Counted from the first letter of the stretch, positions 9,113 through 18,163 are shown. The stretch is DNA of 64,000 nt from Clostridium neonatale (GCF_001458595.1 NZ_LN890327.1:423768-487767), one strand, 5' to 3'. Notes: a model not told the origin generated them from the letters alone. Translations and numbers: made by a program.

Positions 9113-10273
9113 TAAAAATCCAGTGAAAGAAAGCATTAAACCACCACAAGTATTATTATTGTCACTTTCAAATCCATATTCACCAAATGTAAACTCTACA
9201 ATGAAAGGGATATCACCAGCAGCTTCTTTAATAAGCTTTGCAACTTCATCTATTCTACTATCTATACCAGCTCGACGGCCACCACAATGAACTAAATGAA
9301 ATGCTATTGGAGGCTTATCCATTTTTTCTATTAAAGCTTTTAATGTTTCACCAGTAGATGAAATTAGTTCATCAACAGTTGCTTCCATACGAATTACACA
9401 TGTTTTCTCAGATAAATTGTTACCAATAGCCATAGAAAGATCATCATTTCCATTCATAGGATGACGTATTGCGATTAAATCACCTAAACGGTCTTTTACA
9501 CCAAGAGGAGATGTTATAGTAGTTGAAAGTAAGTTTCCGCCAGTAACGGCTTCCATGTCAATTCCTCTCCATTCAGCATATTTTTTGGTAGCAGGAACAC
9601 CATCAATTTCAACTAATGTACGATTACCATCTATTTTTGTTATTACTCCAAAATCATCAGTTTCTCTATAAGTTCCAGTGAAGAGGTTGGTCATTTTTAT
9701 ATCTCCATAGAAAAATGCAATAACAACACCATCTGAAAATTGAGAATTATCAGTGTATAATTTCCAATTTCCTGAGATACTATTATCAGCGGCACTTCCA
9801 CCAAAGAAAGGAATTCTTCCAATAATAGAGCTTATGCCTTTTAAATAAAATTCTTCTTCTGCTGGTGATGCAGCCATATAAAAGAAATTTGGAGAAGAGT
9901 TTTGATTAGCAGCTTTCATAGCTTCAGCAGCAATTAATTTACCATCTTCAACAGGAGAAGCTCCACGTTCTTTAGACGCTATACCAATTATCATATCAGG
10001 GTCAGAGAGTGCCATTACACCAACAAATCCATCGTCAGAACCAATAAAACCTTCAGGTGTTATGATTCCTGTGAATGAAGTATTTCCGATTAGAGGTATA
10101 TCAGGAAGCTCTTCAGCTACCCCAGATAACATTTCATCAATATTGTAATCACAACTACCATAAACAAATGCCATTTTTATTGAATCTAGACCAAGCTTTG
10201 CCTTAGATGCAGCTTCTTTACCTGCAGTTTTTGCACAAGATGATATACTTGATCCTACATTTACTTTTAACAT
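9107..10273 (-). CDS. FIST domain protein (FIST_N + FIST_C)
   Basis: A 388-residue soluble protein made of the FIST_N sensory domain (about residues 1-200, with LIGNTSFTGIITPEGF) and FIST_C (about 215-370, ending GECGF-like EYGFESDNNNTCGG). FIST proteins are predicted small-ligand sensors, often next to signalling genes. This one has no output domain. The longer frame from 10321 has no ribosome site. The ATG at 10273 follows GGGAGG at good spacing. It leads an operon with the aldehyde dehydrogenase, so its ligand may be related to that aldehyde or acid. This is inference. Confidence 0.85.
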   Translation of the reverse strand: MLKVNVGSSISSCAKTAGKEAASKAKLGLDSIKMAFVYGSCDYNIDEMLSGVAEELPDIPLIGNTSFTGIITPEGFIGSDDGFVGVMALSDPDMIIGIASKERGASPVEDGKLIAAEAMKAANQNSSPNFFYMAASPAEEEFYLKGISSIIGRIPFFGGSAADNSISGNWKLYTDNSQFSDGVVIAFFYGDIKMTNLFTGTYRETDDFGVITKIDGNRTLVEIDGVPATKKYAEWRGIDMEAVTGGNLLSTTITSPLGVKDRLGDLIAIRHPMNGNDDLSMAIGNNLSEKTCVIRMEATVDELISSTGETLKALIEKMDKPPIAFHLVHCGGRRAGIDSRIDEVAKLIKEAAGDIPFIVEFTFGEYGFESDNNNTCGGLMLSFTGFLE

Positions 10274-10344
10274 AAATCTCAACCTCCCAATTAATATGGT
10301 TAATAATATATATTTATTCAATGATTTGTTTTTCTTATAATTTA

Positions 10345-10372
10345 ATTATACAATGTTTACGTTATCATACAA
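10345..10372 (-). promoter_or_regulatory. Sigma-A type promoter of the FIST/aldehyde dehydrogenase operon
   Basis: On the minus strand there is a TTGTAT -35 (10367-10372), a 16-bp spacer and a perfect TATAAT -10 (10345-10350), about 70 bp before the FIST start. Confidence 0.6.
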
Positions 10373-10398
10373 TTGACATATCCCATTCTGTAAAATTG

Positions 10399-10419
10399 TT
10401 GTTCCACTGAGCGGAACAA
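10399..10419. promoter_or_regulatory. 21-bp palindromic operator candidate
   Basis: The arms TTGTTCC (10399-10405) and GGAACAA (10413-10419) surround a 7-base centre. It lies upstream of the -35 of the FIST operon, the position expected for an activator, and about 65 bp before the SGNH hydrolase gene on the other strand. The GTTCC/GGAAC symmetry resembles operators reported for IclR-family proteins, so the nearby IclR regulator is the first candidate to bind it. Confidence 0.5.
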
Positions 10420-10485
10420 ATAGCAAATAAACAATAAATAGTGTATACTAAGGATTATTATCAAAATATTAACAGGAGTAAATTT

Positions 10486-11772
10486 ATGAATATATTAATT
10501 TGTTTTATAGCAATAATTATTTTATCACTATTTATAGCACTTTTTTCTACATACATATTTAGAAAAAACGCATGGATAATAATTCTTATTGAAATACCTA
10601 TGGTATTATCATCAACATTAAAAGATATAATTGAAATATATCCTTCAGGAGATATTAAATATCAATTAATATCTTATTTTATAAATTTTAGTAATAAATT
10701 TTATCTTAGGTATCTTCCGCTTTTTATATTTACAACTATTTTTATAATATATTTTAAGGGAAAATTTAAAAATCTAAAATCAATAAATAAAGAACATATT
10801 GTACTAAGAAATGATTTTTCAAAATATTATTTCTTAGGAAGATGGACAGAAAAAATAATAGATAATGCAGAATGCATATATACGATAAATTTGGGATCAG
10901 AAATACATGCAAAAATTAAAGGTACTAAAACAATAAAAATAAATTTCTTAAATACTAATCCAATTGGCAATCCAGTTGAAATTGCTTATAAGATTAATGA
11001 TGAGGATTATATTAGAGATAATGTATCAAATTCACCATTTATAATAGATAACTTAGATAAAGATAAAGAATATATACTAAAGATTGTAGTTTCTGGAAAT
11101 AAAGATGAAGATGAAGTATGGAATAAAGAACAAGGAATAGCTTTTACAGGAATAGATATTGATGTAGATGGAAAGATCGAACCTTTTACACAAAATAAAA
11201 AAATAGGATTATTTTATGGAGATAGCATAACTGCAGGATGTTGGTTACTAGATAGAAATACACCAAGCCAAGGTTATGCGGCGGAAGCAAATTATGTAGC
11301 TAAATGCTGTGAGACATTGGGCTGCTTGAATGTAAGAGTAGCTTTTTCAGCAGCAGGTGTAACTAAAGGTGGAACTGGAGGAGTTCCTAAATTTATAGAC
11401 TTTATTGATAATATGGATTCTATAACAAAAGAAAAATCACAATTTCCAGATTTCATAGTTATAAATATGGGAACTAATGATAATGATGCATCAATGGAAG
11501 AGTTTCAAGATGAATTATTAAGATGTGTAGTAAGAATACAAGATAAATATAGTGGAGTAACTATATTTTTGATGTTACCATTTATTAATGTGCGGAAAGA
11601 AGAAATAAAGAAAGTAGTCTCAATGACAGAAAATACAGTATTCATTGATACATCTGAATGGAATGTTCAATGTATAGATGGTGTTCATCCAAATCTAGAA
11701 GGATCTAAAGTTGCAGGAGAAAAGCTTGCAGGTGAGCTATTAAAGTATTATGGAATAGAATTCTTTAAATAA
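10486..11772 (+). CDS. Membrane-anchored SGNH/GDSL esterase, CE2-like
   Basis: A 428-residue protein. Two hydrophobic segments occupy about residues 1-85. A beta-rich jelly-roll-like region follows at about 110-235. A C-terminal SGNH hydrolase domain comes last, with FYGDSITAG (nucleophile Ser), an INMGTNDND block and DGVHPNLEGS (Asp/His pair). The jelly-roll plus SGNH order resembles carbohydrate esterase family 2, which removes acetyl groups from plant polysaccharides, including mannan. The start is the ATG at 10486 after ACAGGAG, not an in-frame GTG at 10441. It probably belongs functionally with the mannan genes that follow. Specificity is inferred. Confidence 0.75.
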   Translation: MNILICFIAIIILSLFIALFSTYIFRKNAWIIILIEIPMVLSSTLKDIIEIYPSGDIKYQLISYFINFSNKFYLRYLPLFIFTTIFIIYFKGKFKNLKSINKEHIVLRNDFSKYYFLGRWTEKIIDNAECIYTINLGSEIHAKIKGTKTIKINFLNTNPIGNPVEIAYKINDEDYIRDNVSNSPFIIDNLDKDKEYILKIVVSGNKDEDEVWNKEQGIAFTGIDIDVDGKIEPFTQNKKIGLFYGDSITAGCWLLDRNTPSQGYAAEANYVAKCCETLGCLNVRVAFSAAGVTKGGTGGVPKFIDFIDNMDSITKEKSQFPDFIVINMGTNDNDASMEEFQDELLRCVVRIQDKYSGVTIFLMLPFINVRKEEIKKVVSMTENTVFIDTSEWNVQCIDGVHPNLEGSKVAGEKLAGELLKYYGIEFFK

Positions 11773-11883
11773 AAATATACATAAAATTATAAGGATGAAA
11801 ATTATATCTATCAGATTTATTAGAGGTAGTTGAGAAAGATATTTTAAATAATTATAACAACTTATATAATACTTAAAAATAAA

Positions 11884-11930
11884 ATAGAGAGTTTGGATTC
11901 AGTTTGAATCTAACCTCTCTATTTCTTATT
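11884..11930. terminator. Bidirectional terminator
   Basis: The arms ATAGAGAG (11884-11891) and CTCTCTAT (11915-11922), with an inner GGATTCA/TGAATC stem, are followed by T-rich sequence on both strands. It serves the esterase and the converging PTS operon. The 222 bp between genes hold nothing else. Confidence 0.75.
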
Positions 11931-11994
11931 CAAGAGAGTCTATAAATATTATAAAAATTAACATATTTAAATTATATTAATTTAAGAAGACTAA

Positions 11995-13326
11995 TTAAGC
12001 TTGTGCTCCATTTGATGCATCAAGTTCTTGTTGGTAGTTCATTGTATCAAGCTTCTTAAGGAATGGGAAGTATACTATAAATCCTACTATTAGTACAACT
12101 AATTGCATTACTGCATATTTCCATCCACCTAATATGAAACCTGAAATTATTGGTGGAACTGTCCATGGTGGTAATTGTCCACCCATTGGAGGAATTATTT
12201 GAGTCTTAATTGCCATGTATAATAATATTGAATTGATAACTGGTACTAAAACAAATGGTACACCGATTATTGGGTTCATTACAACTGGAGTACCAAATAG
12301 TATTGGTTCATTAATGTTGAATAATTCTGCTGGTCCAGCCAATTTACCTAGTTGCTTAAATTGAGCTGATTTAGCGAAGAATAGCATAAATAATACTACT
12401 CCAAGTGTTTGGCCTGAACCTGATAAGTTGACGAAGTTATCAAGGAATTGTTGAGTAACTATATGAGCTCCGTGAGCTAAATCTAATGTACCTGCTGCTT
12501 GTAGAGCTGCATTATCCATAGTGTTAGCTGTCAAAAGAGTTCCAACCATACCTCCAACTGTAACTCCACCGTGGATACCAAAGAACCATAAGAATGGAAC
12601 GAAGAATGTAATTAATATTGCTCCACCTAATGAATCGGAAGCGCCTTGTAATGGTATTTGTAAGAATTTGTAAATCATTTCTGGTAATGAAGTATCAAAT
12701 CCAAATTTGAATATTCCATAAATTAAAGTTGAACCTACAAGGATTGCAGCTGCTGGAATTAAAGCTGAGAAAGAATTAACAACACCTTCTGGTACACCAG
12801 CTGGCATTTTAATTCTAATATCTTTGTGTATAAACCAAGAATATATTGCTGCTACAGATAAAGAAACCAATATGGCCGTAAACATACCTTTACCACCTGT
12901 CCAATCCAAGGGAATTACGCTTCCAACTTGTAAAGCATCTGTAGCTCCTTCTGGAGTGAACATAGTGAAATTATTATTAAGTATTAAATAAGTGCTTAAA
13001 GAAATACATGATGCTGATAAAGGTTCAACACCTTCATTTCTTGCATAAACATAAGCCATACCTATAAGACCTACAAGCGCCATTATATTCATTGTGGCAT
13101 CTTGACATTTGTATAATGGATCATTCCAGCTTGGACCGAAAGTATTTACCATAAAGTTAGTGAATGATTCCAATGGAAAAGCAGCTATTAATAGAAATAT
13201 TGATCCAATGATATTTAATGGTAATGTGTAAAGCATACCGTCTTTTAGTGCAACAATGCCTTTCATGTTAACAAATTTCATTACCACAGGAACTACTTTG
13301 TCGTTCATAACTTGACTAACTGACAT
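11995..13326 (-). CDS. PTS lactose/cellobiose-family EIIC permease
   Basis: A 443-residue membrane channel subunit of a phosphotransferase system, taking up and phosphorylating a beta-disaccharide such as cellobiose. About 10 hydrophobic helices are present, together with the family blocks FFGIHGG and FNINEPILFGTPVVMNP. An AGGAGAG site precedes the ATG. The EIIB gene lies 98 bp upstream in the same operon. No EIIA is adjacent, so one must come from elsewhere. The GH1 enzyme at 38.9 kb could hydrolyse its phosphorylated product. Confidence 0.92.
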   Translation of the reverse strand: MSVSQVMNDKVVPVVMKFVNMKGIVALKDGMLYTLPLNIIGSIFLLIAAFPLESFTNFMVNTFGPSWNDPLYKCQDATMNIMALVGLIGMAYVYARNEGVEPLSASCISLSTYLILNNNFTMFTPEGATDALQVGSVIPLDWTGGKGMFTAILVSLSVAAIYSWFIHKDIRIKMPAGVPEGVVNSFSALIPAAAILVGSTLIYGIFKFGFDTSLPEMIYKFLQIPLQGASDSLGGAILITFFVPFLWFFGIHGGVTVGGMVGTLLTANTMDNAALQAAGTLDLAHGAHIVTQQFLDNFVNLSGSGQTLGVVLFMLFFAKSAQFKQLGKLAGPAELFNINEPILFGTPVVMNPIIGVPFVLVPVINSILLYMAIKTQIIPPMGGQLPPWTVPPIISGFILGGWKYAVMQLVVLIVGFIVYFPFLKKLDTMNYQQELDASNGAQA

Positions 13327-13403
13327 AATATTTCTCTCCTTTAAAAAATAATTTTATATTGAAATCCTAAACAATATAAGAAAGTTACTTGCTTAGGATT
13401 TTA

Positions 13404-13423
13404 CAATCCTTTACAAAGGATTG
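13404..13423. promoter_or_regulatory. Hairpin between PTS EIIB and EIIC genes
   Basis: CAATCCTT and AAAGGATTG form a short perfect stem-loop just after the EIIB stop. A second inverted repeat (AAATCCTAA with TTAGGATTT, about 13360-13401) lies beside it. Such structures commonly stabilise or partly terminate the upstream message. Confidence 0.5.
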
Positions 13424-13424
13424 C

Positions 13425-13730
13425 TTATTTAGCTAGACTTAAAGCTAAATCTAAAACCTTAGCTCCATTCATCATCCCATAGTCAACCATAGGGATAACT
13501 TCAACTGGAACACCTGCTGGATCACACTTCTCTTTAACCTTAGATAGTGTATACGCTACTTGAGGTCCAAGTAAAGCTACATCCATGCTGCCTAAATGTT
13601 GATCTAGTTGTGATTCAGAGTATGCGTTTATTTCGCAGTCAACTCCTTTTGCTTTAGCAGCGTCTCTCATTTTGCCAACTAAAACACTAGTAGACATACC
13701 AGAAGCACAGAATAATTTGATTCTTACCAT
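13425..13730 (-). CDS. PTS lactose/cellobiose-family EIIB
   Basis: A 101-residue cytoplasmic phosphocarrier that passes phosphate from EIIA to the sugar bound by EIIC. The phosphorylated Cys8 sits in the signature LFCASGMSTS, and the fold length is typical. A strong AGGAGGAG site precedes the ATG. It is the first gene of the two-gene operon with EIIC. Confidence 0.93.
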   Translation of the reverse strand: MVRIKLFCASGMSTSVLVGKMRDAAKAKGVDCEINAYSESQLDQHLGSMDVALLGPQVAYTLSKVKEKCDPAGVPVEVIPMVDYGMMNGAKVLDLALSLAK

Positions 13731-14059
13731 AAATAACTCCTCCTTAATAATTAATTTTTTTGATATAAGATATTCAATAAAATAAATAAGTTATATCTTT
13801 TGGAATATAAAGACACATCAATGATATTATAGTATTATTTTTGTAACAAATATACATAATGCGTATTAAATTAAAGTAAAACTGAATAATTGCATATATT
13901 TCGTAATTATTGTTAAGATTTAAGAAAAACATAAGATTAGGAGGAATATATATAATGATTTTTATATATATTGAGCTAACTAATTGTTGATATAGTAGAC
14001 TTAATAGGATATAATAAATTAATATTATTAGCCCTATTAATTAAGAGGAAAGTAAAGAG

Positions 14060-14161
14060 ATGAATATGAAAGACATTAGATCGGTTAGTGATATAAGGCA
14101 GAGTAATATTTTTAATGAAAATGATATAAAGAGGTATAATCTACACGTTATTAAATGGTAG
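14060..14161 (+). pseudogene. 33-codon ORF, possible remnant of a ROK-type regulator
   Basis: It encodes a peptide starting MNMKDIRSVSDIRQSNIFN, preceded by AGAGGAAAG. The DIRQSNIFN stretch resembles the first residues of ROK-family repressors before their helix-turn-helix, but the frame stops after 33 codons inside a terminator-like hairpin. It could be a decayed regulator of the PTS operon or a real micropeptide. The evidence is slight. Confidence 0.3.
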
Positions 14162-14176
14162 TTTATACCTCTTTCA
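14128..14176 (+). terminator. Hairpin with terminator-like form
   Basis: AAAGAGGTATAA (14128-14139) pairs with TTTATACCTCTTT (14162-14174). Only three Ts follow, so termination may be weak. Confidence 0.5.
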
Positions 14177-14213
14177 TATTATAAATAAATTTAGAAAGAG
14201 AAAGGAGAACATT

Positions 14214-15023
14214 GTGGATAGTAATATTTTATTAAATATGCTTAAAGGATTATTTGTAGGAGGTTCTATGCTTATACCAGGTGTTAGCGGAGGATCAATG
14301 GCAATGATTCTTGGAATATATGATAAATTAATAACATCTGTAAGTTCGTTTTTTAAACATAAAAAGCAAAGTATTATAGTTTTAGGAACATTTGTTTTAG
14401 GGGCAGGTATAGGAATTTTATTATTTGCAAAACCACTGCTTTATTTAACTGATACATTTACTTTTCCAATGATGTATTTATTTATGGGGGCAGTAGTTGG
14501 ATCAATTCCTATGATTTATAAGAAAGCAGATATAAAAAAAATATCATTATCAGTAATATTATATACTATATTAGGAATGGCTATTATATTTATGATTTCA
14601 TTTATTCCAGAAGAATTATTTTCAGTAAATTTAGATATTGGAGTAACTGATATATTGCTTTTAGTAATTGCAGGAATTGTTGCCGCTATAGCATTAGTTT
14701 TACCAGGAATAAGTGTATCCTATATGCTTTTAGTACTAGGAATGTACGAAGAAACTATGAAGGCAATTGATCAATTTTATTTACCATATCTAATTCCATT
14801 AGGTGTAGGAGTACTTTTGGGAATAATATTGACAACTAGAATTTTAGAGAAAGCAATGAATACATATACTGCACCAACATATTTAATAATTCTTGGTTTT
14901 GTAATTGCATCAGTTATAGAAGTATTTCCGGGAATACCATCAGGAATAAATATAATAATAAGTATAGGAACATTCTTAATTGGATATTTTGCAATAAGAA
15001 AATTATCAGCTTTTGATAATTAA
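14214..15023 (+). CDS. DUF368 membrane protein (PopT-type undecaprenyl phosphate translocase family)
   Basis: A 269-residue integral membrane protein with about 8 hydrophobic segments. It has the DUF368 signature repeated near the start of each half: GGSMLIPGVSGGSMAMILGI and ALVLPGISVSYML. Members of this family (PopT) were shown to recycle undecaprenyl phosphate across the membrane for cell-envelope synthesis. By family membership that is the likely role. The start is GTG at 14214 with AAAGGAG at good spacing. It stands alone. No envelope gene is adjacent. Confidence 0.85.
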   Translation: MDSNILLNMLKGLFVGGSMLIPGVSGGSMAMILGIYDKLITSVSSFFKHKKQSIIVLGTFVLGAGIGILLFAKPLLYLTDTFTFPMMYLFMGAVVGSIPMIYKKADIKKISLSVILYTILGMAIIFMISFIPEELFSVNLDIGVTDILLLVIAGIVAAIALVLPGISVSYMLLVLGMYEETMKAIDQFYLPYLIPLGVGVLLGIILTTRILEKAMNTYTAPTYLIILGFVIASVIEVFPGIPSGINIIISIGTFLIGYFAIRKLSAFDN

Positions 15024-15124
15024 GTGTTCATAAAAATAGAATTCAATTATGAGTGAAACGAGGAGATTAAACATGAAATTATAAAAAACATAAGTCCAAG
15101 TAGACTTATTGTTTTGAGTTTTTT

Positions 15125-15220
15125 GAGATAAGCCCAGACTGTATTTTATCCGAAAATGATTTAATTGTAGTAATCGGCAAAAAGAATAGTGTTTCAAGAT
15201 TTGAAGAATTTTTAGGTTAA
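15125..15220 (+). pseudogene. Remnant of a TrkA/KtrA C-terminal (RCK_C) domain
   Basis: The frame reads EISPDCILSENDLIVVIGKK and then ends SVSRFEEFLG before TAA at 15218-15220. This is the typical end of potassium-channel gating subunits (RCK_C: a P-D-x-x-L-x-x-x-D-x-L-x-V-x-G pattern). The frame is blocked by stops just upstream and no start exists, so only about 31 codons survive. It suggests a deleted ktrA-like gene here, right next to repeat family B copy 2. Confidence 0.5.
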
Positions 15221-15225
15221 GTGTT

Positions 15226-15310
15226 AAAGGAAACTCACTATTCACATTCGTTCATAGGAGTAAGCTCGAGCAGCCAAATATAAAATTTGGGCTCTTGCTT
15301 AAATTCTAGT
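15226..15310 (+). repeat. Dispersed structured repeat family B, copy 2
   Basis: About 80 bp closely matching 6559-6637 (shared runs include AAACTCACTATTCACAT and TTCATAGGAGTAAGCT). The second stem is best formed here: TAAGC, GAGC and CCAAAT pair with ATTTGG, GCTC and GCTTA. The remaining 170 bases up to the GH36 gene hold only its ribosome site. Confidence 0.7.
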
Positions 15311-15478
15311 TTGTGCAACAGCCCATTGTTTTTGAGTTTTATATACAAAAATTCGGCATTTGATACAAATATAAATGATATTAAAAAATAGCATTGATTA
15401 AGATTAATGTTTATATTATCGTCAATATATAGTAAACCTTTTCTATAGAAATATAGATTAATAATAAGGAGGATAACA

Positions 15479-17668
15479 ATGGGCATAAAATTTTTTGAAG
15501 ATGATAAAATATTTAAGTTAGATGCGAAGAATACATCATATATCATATCAATTGTTGATGAAGAAAAATTTATAGGTCATGTTTATTATGGAAAAAAGAT
15601 TATTGATGAAAATGTTAATTATTTATTACGTTTAGAAGAGCCGCCATATGTTCCATCTAAAAATAATAGAGATAGAGTATCATTTTATGATAGCTTTCCA
15701 ATGGAATATTCAACTCATGGTATAGGAGATTTTAGAGAAACTGCATTAGCAATAAAAGATTTCAATGGAAATACAACATGTAAACTTAGATATTGTTCAC
15801 ATAAAATTTATGAAGGCAAGAAAGAGCTTAAAGATCTTCCTGCTACCTTTGGTAAAAATAATGAGTGTACAAGTCTTGAAATAACATGTTTAGATGAAGA
15901 TGCGAATTTAGAAGTAATTTTAATATATACTGTTTTTGAAAGCTTAGATGTAATAACAAGAAGTGTTAGAGTTGAAAACATTGGAAAAGAAGAGGTTTAT
16001 CTTACAAAAGTTTTATCAATGTGTATAGATTTTGATGGACTAAATTATGATATGATTTCATTACATGGTTCATGGGCTAGAGAAAGACATATTTTGAGAA
16101 AAAAAGTTACTTATGGAACACAGACAGTATCTTCAGTAAGAGGAGAATCTAGTCATCAAGATAATCCTTTTATAGTACTTTTAGATAGTAGTGCAACACA
16201 GGATTTTGGTGAAGTATATGGATTTAACTTAGTATATTCAGGAAATTTTTTAGCACAAGTAGAAGGATGCCAATTTGATACAACAAGAGTACTTATGGGA
16301 ATTAATCCAAGTGATTTTGAGTGGAAATTAGAACCTAATGAAGAGTTTGTAGCTCCAGAAGTTGTTATGGTATATTCTGATGAAGGTATAGGAAAAATGA
16401 CAAGAACTTTCCATGATTTATATCGTAACCATTTAATAAGAGGAAAATTTAAAGATAAAAAACGACCTATTTTAATTAATAATTGGGAAGCAACGTATTT
16501 TGACTTTGACACAGATAAGCTATTATTAATTGCTAGAGAAGCAGCCAATGTTGGAATTGAGATGCTTGTTATGGACGATGGATGGTTTGGCCATAGAAAT
16601 GCAGATAATTCTTCACTTGGAGATTGGATTATTAATGAAAATAAAATAAAAGGTGGATTGAAATATCTTGTTGATGAAGTAAATAAATTAGGATTAGAAT
16701 TTGGAATTTGGTTTGAACCAGAAATGATATCTCCAGATTCAGATTTATATAGAGAACATCCAGATTGGTGTATACATATAGATGGACGTACACCAGCTTT
16801 ATGCCGTGAACAATATGTTCTAGATTTAACCAGAAAAGAAGTTGTGGATTATATTTATGAAAGTATAAAAAAGGTTCTTTCAAGTGCAAATATAACTTAT
16901 GTTAAGTGGGACATGAATAGGCAGATTACTGATTTAGGAAGTAGTGTTATTGGAAAGGAGCAGCATGGTGAGATACTTCATAGATATGTACTCGCAGTAT
17001 ATGATATGATGAACAGATTAACAACTGATTTTCCAAATATATTACTTGAAAATTGTTCTGGTGGAGGAGCAAGATTTGATCCAGGAATGTTATATTATAG
17101 TCCACAAATCTGGTGCTCTGATGATACTGATGCAATTGAAAGACTAAAAATTCAAGAAGGAACAGCTATGGTTTATCCATTATCAGCAATGGGGGCCCAC
17201 GTAAGTGATTGCCCAAACCATACAGTAGGAAGAACTACTCCTTTTGAGACAAGAGGATATGTGGCGCTTAGTGGAACATTTGGATATGAGCTAGATATTA
17301 CTAAGATATCAGAAGAAGATAGAAATATGATACCAAAACAAGTTGCAATGTATCATAAATATAATGATTTAGTTAGAGAAGGTGATTATTATAGAATTGA
17401 TAATTTCTCTGAAAATAATAATTTTGATTCTTGGGCAGTAGTTTCAAAGAACAAAGATGAAGCGTTAATTACATGTATTCAAGTTTTAGGCAGACCTAAT
17501 TATCATAGCAGAAGAATAAAATTAAAAGGATTAGATGAAAACTCAATGTATAGAAATGAAGAAACAAATGAAATATATTCAGGTGGAGTACTTATGAACG
17601 GGGGTATAAATCTAACTGACTTATATGGAGACTATGCAGGAAAATTAATACATCTAATAAAATGCTAA
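15479..17668 (+). CDS. Alpha-galactosidase, GH36
   Basis: A 729-residue cytoplasmic enzyme removing alpha-1,6-galactose from galactomannan oligosaccharides, raffinose or melibiose. It has an N-terminal beta-sandwich (about 1-330) and a catalytic barrel (about 330-640) with the GH36 motifs MDDGWFG, KWDMNR (nucleophile Asp478) and WCSDDTDAIERL (acid/base Asp548). A C-terminal beta domain ends the protein. Both catalytic positions equal those of the Geobacillus AgaA/AgaB enzymes. There is no signal peptide. An AGGAGG site precedes the ATG. It lies at the edge of the mannan locus, which suits debranching of imported galactomanno-oligosaccharides. Confidence 0.95.
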   Translation: MGIKFFEDDKIFKLDAKNTSYIISIVDEEKFIGHVYYGKKIIDENVNYLLRLEEPPYVPSKNNRDRVSFYDSFPMEYSTHGIGDFRETALAIKDFNGNTTCKLRYCSHKIYEGKKELKDLPATFGKNNECTSLEITCLDEDANLEVILIYTVFESLDVITRSVRVENIGKEEVYLTKVLSMCIDFDGLNYDMISLHGSWARERHILRKKVTYGTQTVSSVRGESSHQDNPFIVLLDSSATQDFGEVYGFNLVYSGNFLAQVEGCQFDTTRVLMGINPSDFEWKLEPNEEFVAPEVVMVYSDEGIGKMTRTFHDLYRNHLIRGKFKDKKRPILINNWEATYFDFDTDKLLLIAREAANVGIEMLVMDDGWFGHRNADNSSLGDWIINENKIKGGLKYLVDEVNKLGLEFGIWFEPEMISPDSDLYREHPDWCIHIDGRTPALCREQYVLDLTRKEVVDYIYESIKKVLSSANITYVKWDMNRQITDLGSSVIGKEQHGEILHRYVLAVYDMMNRLTTDFPNILLENCSGGGARFDPGMLYYSPQIWCSDDTDAIERLKIQEGTAMVYPLSAMGAHVSDCPNHTVGRTTPFETRGYVALSGTFGYELDITKISEEDRNMIPKQVAMYHKYNDLVREGDYYRIDNFSENNNFDSWAVVSKNKDEALITCIQVLGRPNYHSRRIKLKGLDENSMYRNEETNEIYSGGVLMNGGINLTDLYGDYAGKLIHLIKC

Positions 17669-17679
17669 ATAAATTAGAG

Positions 17680-17902
17680 TTTAGAGGATAAGAACCGAAA
17701 TAAAGCACTTATATGGTGCTCGCTTGCTACAAAAATGAAGCTAAGAATTCAAACATCAATGATTGTGCTCAAAACCGTTTGTTCCAATATAAAATTGGAC
17801 AAACAATTTTGAAACAATCATTGATGTAAAAATTCTAAAGCTTCATTTTTTAATGCAAGACACCGCACCACATAAGTGCTTTATTTCTTTGTTTCATCTA
17901 AA
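17680..17902. repeat. Palindromic element family C, copy 1 (223 bp)
   Basis: The element starts TTTAGAGGATAAGAACC and ends CATCTAAA. Nearly all of it folds into one long imperfect hairpin with nested stems: AAATAAAGCACTTAT/ATAAGTGCTTTATTT, AAAATGAAGCT/AGCTTCATTTT and ACATCAATGATTGT/ACAATCATTGATGT. The central part TTGTCCAA/TTGGAACAA is shared with copy 2 at 18164-18384. There is no coding frame. Confidence 0.7.
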
Positions 17903-17998
17903 TTCATAGTATCAATGTTACGTTGCTATATATAATTATATTAAAATTTAAAAAGTTAATATTTTATTATTTTTTAAAATGTATCAATAAAAGAAATC

Positions 17999-18062
17999 TC
18001 TTCATCAGTAGATGAAGATGGGCTATACAGCTAGGTACGTACCTCACCAAGCATTATATGCC
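17999..18062 (+). repeat. Dispersed hairpin repeat family A, copy 3
   Basis: A short hairpin (TCTTCATC with GATGAAGA) is followed directly by GGGCTATACAGCTAGG and, after a loop, CACCAAGCATTATATGCC. The order and sequence match the copy at 6386-6452. It lies in the spacer between the two palindromic C elements. Confidence 0.55.
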
Positions 18063-18163
18063 AAAGAGCAGCTATGTGCAATTCGGATCTTTTCTTATTT
18101 TATGGGGGAAGGTTGAGTTTATAGGTAATTTCATAAGTTACTTCAATTGATTGAAAACTATAT

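Larger units (their letters stand above)
13731..14213. other. Intergenic region upstream of PTS operon and DUF368 gene
   Basis: 483 bp without a long gene. It holds a very short frame with a strong AGGAGG site (13955-13990, encoding MIFIYIELTNC), an inverted repeat TTAATAGG/CCTATTAA (14001-14040), a 33-codon frame at 14060-14161 and a terminator-like hairpin at 14128-14176. The short frame plus stem suggests either a leader region or decayed coding sequence. Confidence 0.4.

Noticed and set aside
15006..15546. Two minus-strand ORFs of 79 and 102 codons
   Set aside because: They overlap the repeat B copy and the GH36 start region, have no good ribosome site, and have low-complexity hydrophobic composition.
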